Below are positions 28,239-36,410 of a stretch of 36,710 nucleotides of DNA, one piece after another. Source of the DNA: Albidovulum sp. GTDB taxonomy: Bacteria; Pseudomonadota; Alphaproteobacteria; Rhodobacterales; Rhodobacteraceae. The first letter of the stretch is position 1; each line of letters begins with the position of its first letter. The position numbers were made by a program, and so were the translations under genes. The notes under the pieces are model-generated. The model made no database searches and had not been told where the DNA came from. It worked only from the letters and a program-made list of their open reading frames with translations. Location: the NCBI GenBank assembly GCA_028823855.1, contig JAPPFL010000019.1:1-36710 (forward strand). Direction: 5' to 3'.

Positions 28239-28841
28239 ATGGAACCGACAGACGTTTCTCTTCCGTGGTTGGAAGTGGCCAAGCTGGCACTGGGTACCGG
28301 GATCGTCGCAAGTATTGTGACACAAGGACTTACGTGGGCGATTGATCGATGGAGGACGAAACACGCCGCAGAAACGGAAGCTACGTATCTAGCCGCCAGA
28401 ATTGCAGTTACGCTGGAATAATTTGCGATCAAGTGCGCGGATCTGATTGGAGACAACGACATGTTCCGGGCGTCGGACGGTCATGCCGGGCGTACGCATG
28501 AAAAACTCCCGGAGTTGGATGACTCTCCATCGAAGGCGAATTCGACGGTTCTTGACCCGTCGTTGTTGGCGAGAAGCTTGTCTATGCAAAATGAATTGAA
28601 CCTATCAGACAGAGCGATTGCATTTTGGTTCGATGTTGATCCGGATCCTGCCCTCTTCAGAAATGCTTGCGACGGTCAAGCAGGCACTTGCGGATACCGA
28701 GCATGGAAACTGGCCGCCGATTTGCGTGGCCGATACAAGTTACCTGATTTTTCGTCCGGCCACTTTTCCCGCGACACTGTGAAGATACTCAAGAAATTCC
28801 ATGACCGCGAGACGGAGCGGGCCCGGGGACAACGGGAGTAA
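28239..28841 (+). pseudogene. Membrane-anchored hypothetical protein, one in-frame stop
   Basis: A single frame of 200 codons. The start ATG follows GAGG. One membrane helix lies near residues 14-33 (VAKLALGTGIVASIVTQGLT), followed by a cytoplasmic part with YLAARIAVTLE, a TAA at 28419-28421, then FAIKCADLIGDNDMF, LNLSDRAIAFWFDVDP and YRAWKLAADLRGRYKLP. The stop replaces what reads naturally as Gln (CAA to TAA), and the frame is otherwise undisturbed. Function unknown. It lies about 190 bases upstream of the KAP NTPase gene in the same orientation and may belong with it. Confidence 0.6.
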
Positions 28842-29034
28842 CAAGACATTAGCTATCCTAAAACTCTCTGGATAAACGCGAAACACTGTTGGGTTCTGAA
28901 GCGCTGCGTTTGGGTTTACAACACAGGGCTTCGCAATGACCCTCATGGACAAGTCTGCCATTGGCACGGAGATTGGATTGGCCAGGAGGCGATCGGCGGG
29001 AGGTGGGTGAATTGAAACCATGCATTGAGGGGAA

Positions 29035-31347
29035 TTGAATTCCGTGGAGAAAAACCACTCCGTGCCGTTGGACGACCATTTGCTTGATCGGCCCATCGTT
29101 AACGACAAGCAGGACGTCCTGGGCTATGGTCAACTCGCCGCTACATTGGGAAGCACCATTCTGGCGTTACCCAACACCTCTACATTGGCCGTGGGAATTG
29201 ATGGTGTATGGGGCTCCGGGAAATCAAGCATTCTTCAGCTTTTATGTAAATACTTGCAAGCGACAAGTAAAGATGCTTCCTCAAAGGGTGTAGGATTGAT
29301 AGTTGTTCCATTTTCTCCTTGGCTAATTTCAAACCGAACTGCGTTGATTTCTGAATTCTTTGAGCAGCTCGACAAGGCCATAGACACGGCTTCGCGAAGA
29401 ACACAAATGAGATACTCTCTTGGCGAGCGACTACACTTTTATAAGTGTCTTCGATTGAGAAGGCGTTCAGTCGGTAAACATATTCGGTCAGCTCGAAAGG
29501 CCATGAGCAGATTTGCGGGTCTAGCGACGCTTGCTTCTACCGCAGTATCAGCGGTGGACCCTACACTAAACTCCGCAGTAGTTGCTAACATGTCCGGTCG
29601 TCTTGGTAGAGCAATTGAACCCGGTGAGCGCTCTCTAGAAAAATTGAAGAGTCAACTTGTTCAGTGTCTGCGACAAATAGGCGACGCAGATAGTAGTTTC
29701 CGCATTGTTGTGGTTATTGACGACTTGGACCGTTTGGACCCTGAAGACGCGCTCGAAGTTCTGAGACTGGTGAAAACCGTTGCGGACTTTCCGTCCATTA
29801 CGTATTTACTTGCATATGACCGTCATGCGTTGGCCACATCAATTTCGCAAAGTGGTCTTATCGGAGACGGCTATGCGTACTTGGAGAAAATTGTTCAATT
29901 TTCGTTCAAAGTGCCGCCGCTAGAGCCATTCAGGCTGCGGCGGTAGCTGCGGGAAGAGCTAGACAAGCTTTTTCCCTCACAATTAGATGATAGATCACCT
30001 CGTGTTCAGGCGGTGTTGGATGCGTGGGCTGGCCGTTTACTGCGTACACCGCGAGATGTAAAGCGCTTACTCTTCTCAGTGAGAGCGATTTGGCCGGGTT
30101 TGGAAACGAAGGCTGACCTGCTGGATCTCATCTGGCTTCAGATGGTGAAGGAATAGGCAGCTACCCCCGAAGCGGACCTTTACTCGTGGGTGGCGCGGTA
30201 TCTTCAATCTCTGGATGCGATAGCAATCGGAGGAAGGGTCTCAGGCACGTCCGGGGATCGGAAAGAGCTTGTCAACGTCCTTAAGGCTCTGGGATGGAGG
30301 GAGTACAAGCAAGACGAGGGTATGGATTCGATTGACTTCCACTATATGGATCGGTTGTTGGCAGGCCTCGGGCAGGACAGGCTCGATGAAACGTCGACGG
30401 GCAGTCAACCGTGGACGCACAGGGTAGAGGCTAGCGAATTGGATCAGTTTCGAGAGGAGCGCCGTCTGTCATCGCCTTGGCATTGGCGGCTCTATTTCGC
30501 CCTCGATCCGCCGTCTCATGCTGTGACGGACGATGAGTGGAAAGTATTGAAGGAGGCCTCCGAAGTTTCAGCTTCGAAACTGATTGAAGCGGTGAAAAGC
30601 CTTTTGACCTTAGGATCATCGGGTGGCCGGAATGTTGGCGACCAAGTTGTACGTCGAGTCATTTTCGATGCGCGAAATGGGACAATAAAGCAGCCAATTT
30701 ACTGGCTTCAAGCGGTGATAACCAACGCCTAAGGATTTGACGCAACATCAAAGATCGAGAGCCGCTTTGGGTTCAATGAAGAGTTTGATATTCAGGTCAA
30801 GGTGATGGTCAGAGAGGTTTTCCGTATTCTGGATGGGGAGAGCAGGAATGAAGCGGTTCACGCCCTGTTTTGTGAAGGTAGAGACTTGAGCATGAGCGCA
30901 GCTTTGTTGCGCGAGCAGTTTGCAGCTTCGAGTGATGGAGATAGCGCTGATACGGACAGAGTGTATTTGACGAGCGACGAGCTGAAGACCGCCGTGAAAT
31001 GTCAAACTGAGCAGTTTGAGTTGCTAAGGCCGGAAGGGCTACGGAAACTATCGTCGCCCTACGATGTCCTGTATGCTTGGAAGGAAGTAACGGGATCGTC
31101 GGAGGGACCTGGGAAGATATTGGAATCAGGATGTGAGTCTGACCAAGGGCTCTTGGATACATTGTCTGCCCTGAAGTATGTAACCAGCAGAGAGCAAAAT
31201 ATTGTCCCTCATTTACCAGCGCGCTTCCTCAAGAACTTTATGGACGTTGATGCAGCGCATACCCGGCTAGAGAGTATTGCGAGCTCGGGATCAAAGTATT
31301 CTGACGGGGCGCGAGAGTTATTGAAGGTGTGGTCGTCGGGCAAGTAA
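29035..31347 (+). pseudogene. KAP-family P-loop NTPase with three in-frame stops
   Basis: A continuous frame of 770 codons with the KAP NTPase layout. Walker A is GVWGSGKSS (residues 57-65), followed by IVVPFSPWLISN. A hydrophobic insert at about 160-195 corresponds to the membrane segments typical of KAP proteins. Walker B is RIVVVIDDLDRLDP (from residue 223), then TYLLAYDR. Stops occur at 29944-29946 (TAG), 30154-30156 (TAG) and 30730-30732 (TAA), each where Gln would fit, with no frameshift anywhere. KAP NTPases include PifA of the F plasmid, which excludes phage T7, so a defence role is plausible but unproven. The first stop comes after the ATPase core, so a 303-residue N-terminal product could still be made. 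The start is TTG or the GTG at 29044, behind GAGGGGA. Confidence 0.75.
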
Positions 31348-31389
31348 GAGGGTATGCGGAAGGTCATTGTACAGGATCTGCGCAGCAGG

Positions 31390-31768
31390 ATTGGTCGATG
31401 TTATCGGCGAAGCTCTGAGCGGGATGGCGAAGTTGACCAATAGTCCAGTCGTCGGGATTCCTGGCGGCGATCCCACCAGTCGGTGTCCGATTGAGTAATT
31501 GGCATGCGAGCAAGGACGGCAGGAACGGGCCGCGCTCCGCCACGGCGAGATGACAAGTGTGCGTCCCCTGGGACCAGAATGTCGCCCTGCCGGTTTCGGA
31601 GATACGTCCGTACAGGTGTTTGAGGCCTTTGAGATGGCCGGAGGTGCTGGTCGGTGTCGGAAACGCCCAGGCACTCTGGCCGGGATCCGAGCGCCGGCAC
31701 TCCATATGGTGTCTGCCGAGGATGCCGGCCAGTCGGGTCGTGACGGGAAGCTCCGACGAGAGCGTGCC
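31390..31768 (-). pseudogene. Tyrosine integrase catalytic-domain relic
   Basis: A minus-strand frame reading KGTLSSELPVTTRLAGIL, then WAFPTPTSTSGHLKGLKHLY, ISETGRATFWSQGTHTCHLA, VAERGPFLPSLLACQLLN and DDWTIGQLRHPAQSFADNID. In an integrase family that I know, the same order is RPLxLPLTRQL, WVFPSxTSxSGH, LYxRISxxGGAxFWFHxLRNCFITVAE, LTKRLVNH and GYAADWTIGQLRxPAQRIADxID. The catalytic Arg (LRNC) reads THTC and the Tyr of GYAADW is lost, so it is inactive. No N-terminal domain is attached. Its orientation differs from that of the KAP gene beside it. Confidence 0.6.
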
Positions 31769-31928
31769 TTTGCTATGTCGTAGCCTGTCGCTCGTCGTGA
31801 GGTTTGCCGACCGGCCGCCGGTGGAGCTTTCCTGCATCGCCGAGCGCGAGTCTCGCGACTGACGATCGCGCCGCGTCGCATATGGAAAGTGGTCCTGCCG
31901 GTCTCCCCTGGCGGCCTACAGCCGGCGG

Positions 31929-33191
31929 CTAGCCCACCGACTTGATGGTGTACTGGGTCACCTTTGGTTCGCTCGAGAACTCCATCATCATGGTGCCTTC
32001 AAAGCGTAGCCAGTTTGGCCGCGACGAACTCGCTTGGTCTCTTGGGCAATCAAATCCTGGCTTCACCGTGTAAATCTCGCCCGCTGGACGCTGAATGGAA
32101 GGCTCATCCAACAACTTCTCGTAAAGGTAAAGCGCGGCTTCGATGACGATCACGTGGGCGTACCGGATCCCGAACAATGTGATGTTGTTGAGGAGGTGGA
32201 AGTGTAGGTTCTGCGCCTGCCTCAATGGCTTGTGTCCCTCAAACTGGGCGAGACGGGCAACGTTTGTTGCGTGGGCTCCCTCAAGGTTCACCACCGTCTG
32301 GATGATCTCCTTCAGCGAAATCGCTCGGCTATCGAAGCTCACGACCTGTTGGCCTAGCCATTCATTACAGGTCATCATTCGGCTCGACTCTGTGTCGAAC
32401 AATTGGTCTGCCGATAAATTCCACGGCGCCGCTTCCGAAGGCGAGCCAATCCAGTCCGCGGTCCCCGGAAGCGGCCATTCGACCGTGAAGCTGAGGTCGT
32501 GAGGCGCTACCGGGAAGCGATGTGTCGGCGCTGGCCCAGGGCCGGGTTCATCCACCTTCGTCAACTGCATGAAGCCGCCGCTCACGCCAAACCCTGTCTC
32601 GATGGTCCGCCGCAGTTCCGGCGGGATCCTCCGCAAGGGCTGAAAATCGAACTCCAGGGACTCCATAACGGTTTCGTCCAGCAGTCGGGACCTGTTCCCA
32701 CCGCGGTCTCCAAGGACAAGCTTCCTAAGGAAAACCGAACACATGCGGGCGAAGGCGCCAAGCATCTGCGCCATTTCGCGTCCTTCGTATGGCCTGGAGT
32801 CCTCCCTTCCAAGACCGCGAATTGCGATTTGCAGGTCGGTTAGGGCCTCAGAGATCCGCTCCTTCTTGTCCTTTTCTCGACCACCTACCAGACTGCCCCT
32901 CGTCGGTACGAATCTCACCCTCTTGCCTTCCTCGGCTTCGATCTCGGCGCAGCGGAGTTCCCAGGTCTTCTGCAGGTTTAGCCAGAATTCCGCCGTCGTC
33001 CCCAAGCAACGCGATAGACCGCGGGCGGTGTCTGCAGAGACACCTCTCTGTCCGTTGAGTATGGTGGTGATCCGGTTAGCGGGAATGCCAAGCGCTAGGG
33101 CCAACGCGTTCGCTGAGAGGTCGCGCTCCTCCATCTCTTCCCGAAGGATTTCGCCGGGATGCACCGGCGGCATTCTGTTCGTTACCGTCAT
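31929..33191 (-). CDS. higA: HigA-type antitoxin with ~320-residue C-terminal extension
   Basis: A 420-residue protein. Residues 1-95 form a normal HigA: PPVHPGEILREEMEERDLSA, the helix-turn-helix LALALGIPANRITTILNGQR, and LGTTAEFWLNLQKTWELR. HigA normally ends here, but the frame continues for some 320 residues: REMAQMLGAFARMCSVFLRK, ETGFGVSGGFMQLTKV, HDLSFTVEWPLPGTADWIG, NEWLGQQVVSFDSRAISLKE, IIQTVVNLEGAHATN, and a hydrophobic ITLFGIRYAHVIVIEAALYL, ending in a beta-rich tail. I cannot name the extension. The IS..EII..V.N.EGAH stretch reminds me of a motif in uncharacterised bacterial proteins. The ATG at 33191 follows GAGGAGG and lies 10 bases after higB. The HigA part should bind DNA and neutralise HigB. 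Confidence 0.8.
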   Translation of the reverse strand: MTVTNRMPPVHPGEILREEMEERDLSANALALALGIPANRITTILNGQRGVSADTARGLSRCLGTTAEFWLNLQKTWELRCAEIEAEEGKRVRFVPTRGSLVGGREKDKKERISEALTDLQIAIRGLGREDSRPYEGREMAQMLGAFARMCSVFLRKLVLGDRGGNRSRLLDETVMESLEFDFQPLRRIPPELRRTIETGFGVSGGFMQLTKVDEPGPGPAPTHRFPVAPHDLSFTVEWPLPGTADWIGSPSEAAPWNLSADQLFDTESSRMMTCNEWLGQQVVSFDSRAISLKEIIQTVVNLEGAHATNVARLAQFEGHKPLRQAQNLHFHLLNNITLFGIRYAHVIVIEAALYLYEKLLDEPSIQRPAGEIYTVKPGFDCPRDQASSSRPNWLRFEGTMMMEFSSEPKVTQYTIKSVG

Positions 33192-33201
33192 GTCCACCTC
33201 C

Positions 33202-33480
33202 TCAGTGGTAGTCCTCGATTGCTACGTCGTATGGCCCGTCATCCGCCCAACGAAAACAGATCCTCCATTGCCTATTGATCCGGATGCTGTACTGGCCTGC
33301 CCGATCCCCCCCTAATGCCTCAAGGCGATTGCTCCGCAACATGGCAAGGTCGCGAAGGTCGGCGGCGCTGTCCAATACGACAAGACGGCGAGCAGCTTGG
33401 GCGGAGAACGCGTGAAAGCGAGCAATGCGCGCCCCTCCGAAGAAACGTCGCGTATCCTTGTCCTTGAAGCTCTGGATCAT
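33202..33480 (-). CDS. higB: HigB-type toxin (RelE superfamily)
   Basis: A 92-residue toxin starting MIQSFKDKDTRRFFGG, which is the HigB opening. LRDLAMLRSNRLEALGGDRA and QYSIRINRQWRICFRWADDG are the conserved RelE/HigB blocks, with the Arg residues and the WRICF strand that form the mRNA-cleaving site. The final VAIEDYH matches the family end. HigB cleaves mRNA on the ribosome and is inhibited by HigA. Order toxin-antitoxin, 10 bases apart, is normal for higBA. Length is complete, so it should be active. Confidence 0.9.
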   Translation of the reverse strand: MIQSFKDKDTRRFFGGARIARFHAFSAQAARRLVVLDSAADLRDLAMLRSNRLEALGGDRAGQYSIRINRQWRICFRWADDGPYDVAIEDYH

Positions 33481-33497
33481 GTGATCTCAGCTTAATA

Positions 33498-33519
33498 CTA
33501 CATCATACGTAGAACGTAG
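33498..33519 (-). promoter_or_regulatory. higBA promoter/operator region
   Basis: Upstream of higB the sequence CTAC-ATCAT-ACGTAG-AA-CGTAG forms an imperfect inverted repeat with a second half-site in direct repeat. On the minus strand the same place contains TATGAT, a likely -10 box. Such overlap fits autorepression by HigA, but this is inferred from position. Confidence 0.4.
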
Positions 33520-33635
33520 CATATACAAACATGAACTGCAATGCTCTTCTCGGGCGAAGAGCGTAGTCCGGCTGCAAAGCGCTCCGTCCAGCCCGTTTTC
33601 GCGACGTGTATCGAAATCGCGCCTCTCTTGTGCAG

Positions 33636-33664
33636 TTGACACAGTAAGGAATATTCCTTACCTT
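33636..33664 (+). promoter_or_regulatory. prlF-yhaV promoter with palindromic operator
   Basis: A perfect -35 box TTGACA (33636-33641) is followed after 17 bases by TACCTT (33659-33664) as -10. Between and overlapping them lies the perfect 18-base palindrome GTAAGGAATATTCCTTAC (33644-33661). A dimeric repressor bound there would block RNA polymerase. PrlF-type antitoxins autoregulate, so this is the expected operator. Confidence 0.75.
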
Positions 33665-33692
33665 AGCGCGTGGCACGCAAGGAGCGCCGATC

Positions 33693-34013
33693 ATGTCGAT
33701 CATCCACGAAGTCGCCACGATGACCGCGAAAGGCCAGATCACACTGCCCAAGCCAATCCGTCAGGCGCTGGGGGTCGATGTCGGCGCCAGGGTGGCGTTC
33801 GAACTCCACGAGGACGGACAGGTCGTTGTCAGCCGCGTCGACGCCGAGCATGAAGATCCGGCCATCGGTTCGTTTCTGGATCTGCTCGCGGGCGATATCC
33901 GGGCCGGGCGGCATGTTCGGGCGATGCCGGACGATCTGGCAAGCGACATGCTCGAACAGGCGCGGCGCGAAGCGGGGCTGGACGACGACATCGACGGCGA
34001 CGTCGCCCTCTGA
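33693..34013 (+). CDS. prlF: PrlF (SohA)-type antitoxin
   Basis: A 106-residue antitoxin. The AbrB/MazE-like swapped-hairpin DNA-binding domain occupies the N-terminal half: ATMTAKGQITLPKPIRQALG followed by GARVAFELHEDGQVVVSRV. The C-terminal half, DPAIGSFLDLLAGDIRAG and AMPDDLASDMLEQAR, matches the YhaV-neutralising part of PrlF. AAGGAG precedes the ATG. Its TGA overlaps the yhaV ATG by one base (TGATG), so the two are translationally coupled. It appears intact while its toxin partner is truncated. Confidence 0.88.
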   Translation: MSIIHEVATMTAKGQITLPKPIRQALGVDVGARVAFELHEDGQVVVSRVDAEHEDPAIGSFLDLLAGDIRAGRHVRAMPDDLASDMLEQARREAGLDDDIDGDVAL

Positions 34014-34471
34014 TGCAGCGTCACGGATGGACGCTGCTGTTCCACGATTGCCTCATCGACCAGCTGCGCAAGCTCCACAACGCAGTCCGGCGCGCGCAAC
34101 GAAGCGATCCGACGGGATTCGCATCCAATGCGAACGTCAAGCTGTTCCATGCGTTGGGCCGGCTGATGCTGGAGGTCATACCGCAGGATCCCTCCCGAGA
34201 AGAGTACCGCCAGGGCGGTACGCTCGGAACGCGCTACCGCCATTGGCGGCGCGCCCGGATCGGCAGGCGTTTCCGGTTGTTCTTTCGCTACGATGCCCGC
34301 GCGAGGGTGATCGTCTACGCCTGGGTCAATGACCGATCCACGCTGCGCTCGTCGGGGAGCAGAACCGATCCGTAAACAATCTTCGCCAGGATGCTCGCGC
34401 AGGGAGGTCCGCCCGACGACTGGGCCTCATTGATGAAGGCTTCGAGGCAGGATTGGGACATGGGAAAGTAA
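34013..34471 (+). pseudogene. yhaV: YhaV-type toxin, C-terminal nonsense mutation
   Basis: The toxin of the PrlF-YhaV pair, a RelE-like ribosome-dependent RNase. The frame reads GWTLLFHDCLIDQLRKL, NVKLFHALGRLMLEVIPQDP, YRQGGTLGTRYRHWRRARIG and RFRLFFRYDARARVIVYAWV. At 34373-34375 a TAA stands where the family has Tyr (RTDP-stop-TIFARMLAQG instead of DPYxxF). The same frame then gives GGPPDDWASLM and a natural end at 34469-34471. The read-through length is 152 residues, against 154 in E. coli as I recall. The made product has 120 residues and lacks the conserved PPDDW tail, so toxicity is probably lost. Confidence 0.82.
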
Positions 34472-34524
34472 CAGCCTCCGTGAGGGTAAGCCCGGGGCAG
34501 CTCGCGGCATGCGGCGCGACCGCC

Positions 34525-34556
34525 CGCCTCCGCCACGGCACATGACGGGCGGGCGC
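34525..34556 (+). repeat. 32-base imperfect direct repeat, copy 1
   Basis: This copy and 35165-35196 differ at 4 of 32 positions and lie on each side of the hypothetical gene at 34581-35162. The core reads CACGGCACATGACGGGCGGG here. It may mark a unit of insertion or a duplicated target. Confidence 0.5.
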
Positions 34557-34580
34557 GCATGATGACGAATAAGGGTTTGG

Positions 34581-35162
34581 ATGACGATGCTTGATTTCGA
34601 AGAACAAGTGCGACAGCTCGAAGAGCGAGACGAATGGACCGCCCGGATACTCGGCGGATTTCAATTGGCCTGGGCAAACATAGAAAGGGATATCCGCACT
34701 CTTTGGTTGATGCGAGTCGGAGAGAATGAATTTCGACTGCGAGACACGCAAACCCTCCAAGAACGGCGAAAGCGCCTGCCTCGGCAGAACTTTCAAAAAC
34801 TGGTCACAAGCACCGTTCCGGGCGGGAATCTACACACTTGGCTACTGGAAAATTGGCCGACACGCAATCTGGTCATCCATGGCTCTCTGGGACACAAAGT
34901 CGATTTCAGCGAGCCGTCGTCGATACCGTTTGCTGCGGATGCTTACGATATGGCAGTGATTCAAGCCGCAGTGCCTGGTGAAAAGACAGTCTCTTCCGGG
35001 GAATGGATTGAATTGCACGACCTGGTTCCCCTTACGGAAGAAGCGCGGCAAGTAAAGACCTGTCTGATGCAGGTGCACATGACGGTGCTTCAGAATGGGG
35101 TCGGCCGCTTCCCTCTCCGGGAGCTGGCCTGCCTCCCGGCGCTCGGGCGCCAATGCAAATGA
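34581..35162 (+). CDS. Hypothetical protein with HEPN-like RNxxxH motif
   Basis: A 193-residue, mostly helical-looking protein, not recognised by family. It starts MTMLDFEEQVRQLEERDEW. Helical stretches include GGFQLAWANIERDIRTLWLM. The motif RNLVIHGS (Arg95, Asn96, His100) has the RNxxxH form of the catalytic motif of HEPN ribonucleases, in the middle of the chain after a helix (LHTWLLENWPT). HEPN domains are common in toxin and antiviral proteins, and the gene sits among toxin-antitoxin genes; the match is only one motif, so this is a hypothesis. The start at 34581 has a second ATG two codons on (34587). It is flanked by 32-base repeats. Confidence 0.6.
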   Translation: MTMLDFEEQVRQLEERDEWTARILGGFQLAWANIERDIRTLWLMRVGENEFRLRDTQTLQERRKRLPRQNFQKLVTSTVPGGNLHTWLLENWPTRNLVIHGSLGHKVDFSEPSSIPFAADAYDMAVIQAAVPGEKTVSSGEWIELHDLVPLTEEARQVKTCLMQVHMTVLQNGVGRFPLRELACLPALGRQCK

Positions 35163-35164
35163 AC

Positions 35165-35196
35165 CGCTTCCGGCACGGCGCATGACCGGCGGGCGC
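35165..35196 (+). repeat. 32-base imperfect direct repeat, copy 2
   Basis: Second copy of the repeat at 34525-34556, starting 2 bases after the stop codon of the hypothetical gene. This copy also contains ACCGGC-GGGC-GCCGGT, starting at 35185 and running to 35200, a perfect 6-bp stem that could end transcription. Confidence 0.5.
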
Positions 35197-35728
35197 CGGT
35201 CGTTAACTGCCGCCAGGGGCCGCCACAACGTACAGCGCGCGCACCTCGAATATGGAAAGCCGGGAATCCTGCCATTGTACCGTATGCGGGCACCCTGGTT
35301 TCCCGCAGAGCCGCTGATTTGAGATTGACCGCTTTTTCGGAAGCGCGAGGTACTCCAGCCGCATCGCTCACTATGGAACGGCACACGTGATCGAATCATG
35401 GTCGGTGCCCGTCCCCGAAACTTCTGAGTTCCTCGCGACGTCGCCAGTGAATCGGTCATGTCCGTGGCCGGCTGAGGATCAGGGAGCGGGGAGCCTGCCG
35501 GGTGCTTGGCCTGCACCGCTCGACCCAGCGCGAGATCCCACGCAGCCGTGACGGCGAGGACCGCATAGTCGCTGATATGGTCGAGTTGACCGGTCAGAAT
35601 GGCCGCTACGGCTGTCGGTGTATCAGTGTCCCGCAGCGCTGGATCAGCATGGGCGCTCCCGGTATGATCAGAACAGCTTGGCGCACGAAAGGCGCCACTG
35701 CGCCAGTTCTTGGCTGAAAATCAAGATG
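35197..35728. other. No supported gene
   Basis: About 530 bases between the repeat and the recombinase remnant. No frame carries a recognisable product. Likely eroded mobile-element DNA. Confidence 0.4.
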
Positions 35729-35962
35729 TTACTTCGGCTCAGACTGGTACCTCGATCGAATGTCGGTCCTTGTGTTTTCGCGCCCGTTTCCGGCCCATTC
35801 GAGGATGGACCCGAGATCGCCGTGCAGCACGGCGTCGATCACGGCCCATCTCTCGCTCAGGGAGAGCACGATGCGCTCGATCAGGCCCCTTATGGCGGAC
35901 GCCGCCGAGTCGCGGTCCTCCGGATGGTCCAGCGCCTTGGCGAGCCGCGCCACCTGCCGAAG
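35729..35962 (-). pseudogene. Serine recombinase, C-terminal tail
   Basis: 77 codons on the minus strand: VARLAKALDHPEDRDSAASA, IRGLIERIVLSLSERWAVID and AVLHGDLGSILEWAGN. This is the end of large serine recombinases (EAAEAIRxLIERIVL..., VHATLHGELGAILEW in the family as I know it). The catalytic and DNA-binding domains are absent. Upstream, the frame runs into the IS66 remnant, so the gene was cut by, or joined to, that element near 35960. Confidence 0.65.
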
Positions 35963-36358
35963 AGCCCGATCGCGGAGGTGCTGAACTATGCCCGGAACCG
36001 GCGGGGCCAGCTGGAGGCGTGGCTGTCCGACACCGAGGTCCCGATCGACACGAACCATCCGGAGCGCGGGCTGCTGGTTCTGCCGCTCGGCCGGAAGAAC
36101 TGGCTCTTCTGCTGGACGGAGGTCGGCGCGGTGGCGGTCGGGATCGTCCAGAGCCCGGTCGCTACCTGCCGGCTGCAGGGCGTCGACCCGCGCGCCTGCC
36201 TCGAGGACGTGCTCCGGAGGGTCTCGGTCCACCCGTCGTCGCGCGTCGGCGAGCCCGCGCCGAGGCGGTGGAAGGATCTGTTCGCCGGCGATCCGGTGGA
36301 GTCGGATCTTGGAACCGGCGTCGAATACCGCGCCTCCGATCCACCGGGCGCAGGCTGA
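35957..36358 (+). mobile_element. IS66-family transposase, C-terminal remnant
   Basis: About 133 codons of an IS66 transposase end: IAEVLNYARNRRGQLEAWLS, then DTNHPERGLLVLPLGRKNWL, FCWTEVGAVAVGIVQSPVAT and LQGVDPRACLEDVLRRVSVH. The family has IxNNxxERAIRPxALGRKNxLF and the catalytic Glu in that region; Glu is kept (NHPERG). The block ending GVDPxxYLxDVL is clear. The N-terminal and catalytic Asp regions, accessory genes and terminal repeats are missing, so it is a dead fragment. It abuts the recombinase tail on the opposite strand. Confidence 0.8.
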
Positions 36359-36410
36359 ATCCAGCAAATTTCAGACAAATCGCTACGTCCCAGTTTTGCC
36401 ACTTACGGTG

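Noticed and set aside
31499-31862. Plus-strand open frames over the integrase relic.
   Set aside because: They are opposite-strand readings of the relic and show no family sequence.
19818-34375. Genetic-code reassignment of TAG/TAA.
   Set aside because: Intact core genes end in TAG (CAP protein, L,D-transpeptidase, gltD, uppP) and TAA (metallo-beta-lactamase-fold gene), and the stops fall at both Gln and Tyr positions.
35165-35210. Integron attC site next to the RNxxxH gene.
   Set aside because: The GTTAACT does not fit GTTRRRY and there is no matching inverse core site in either repeat copy.
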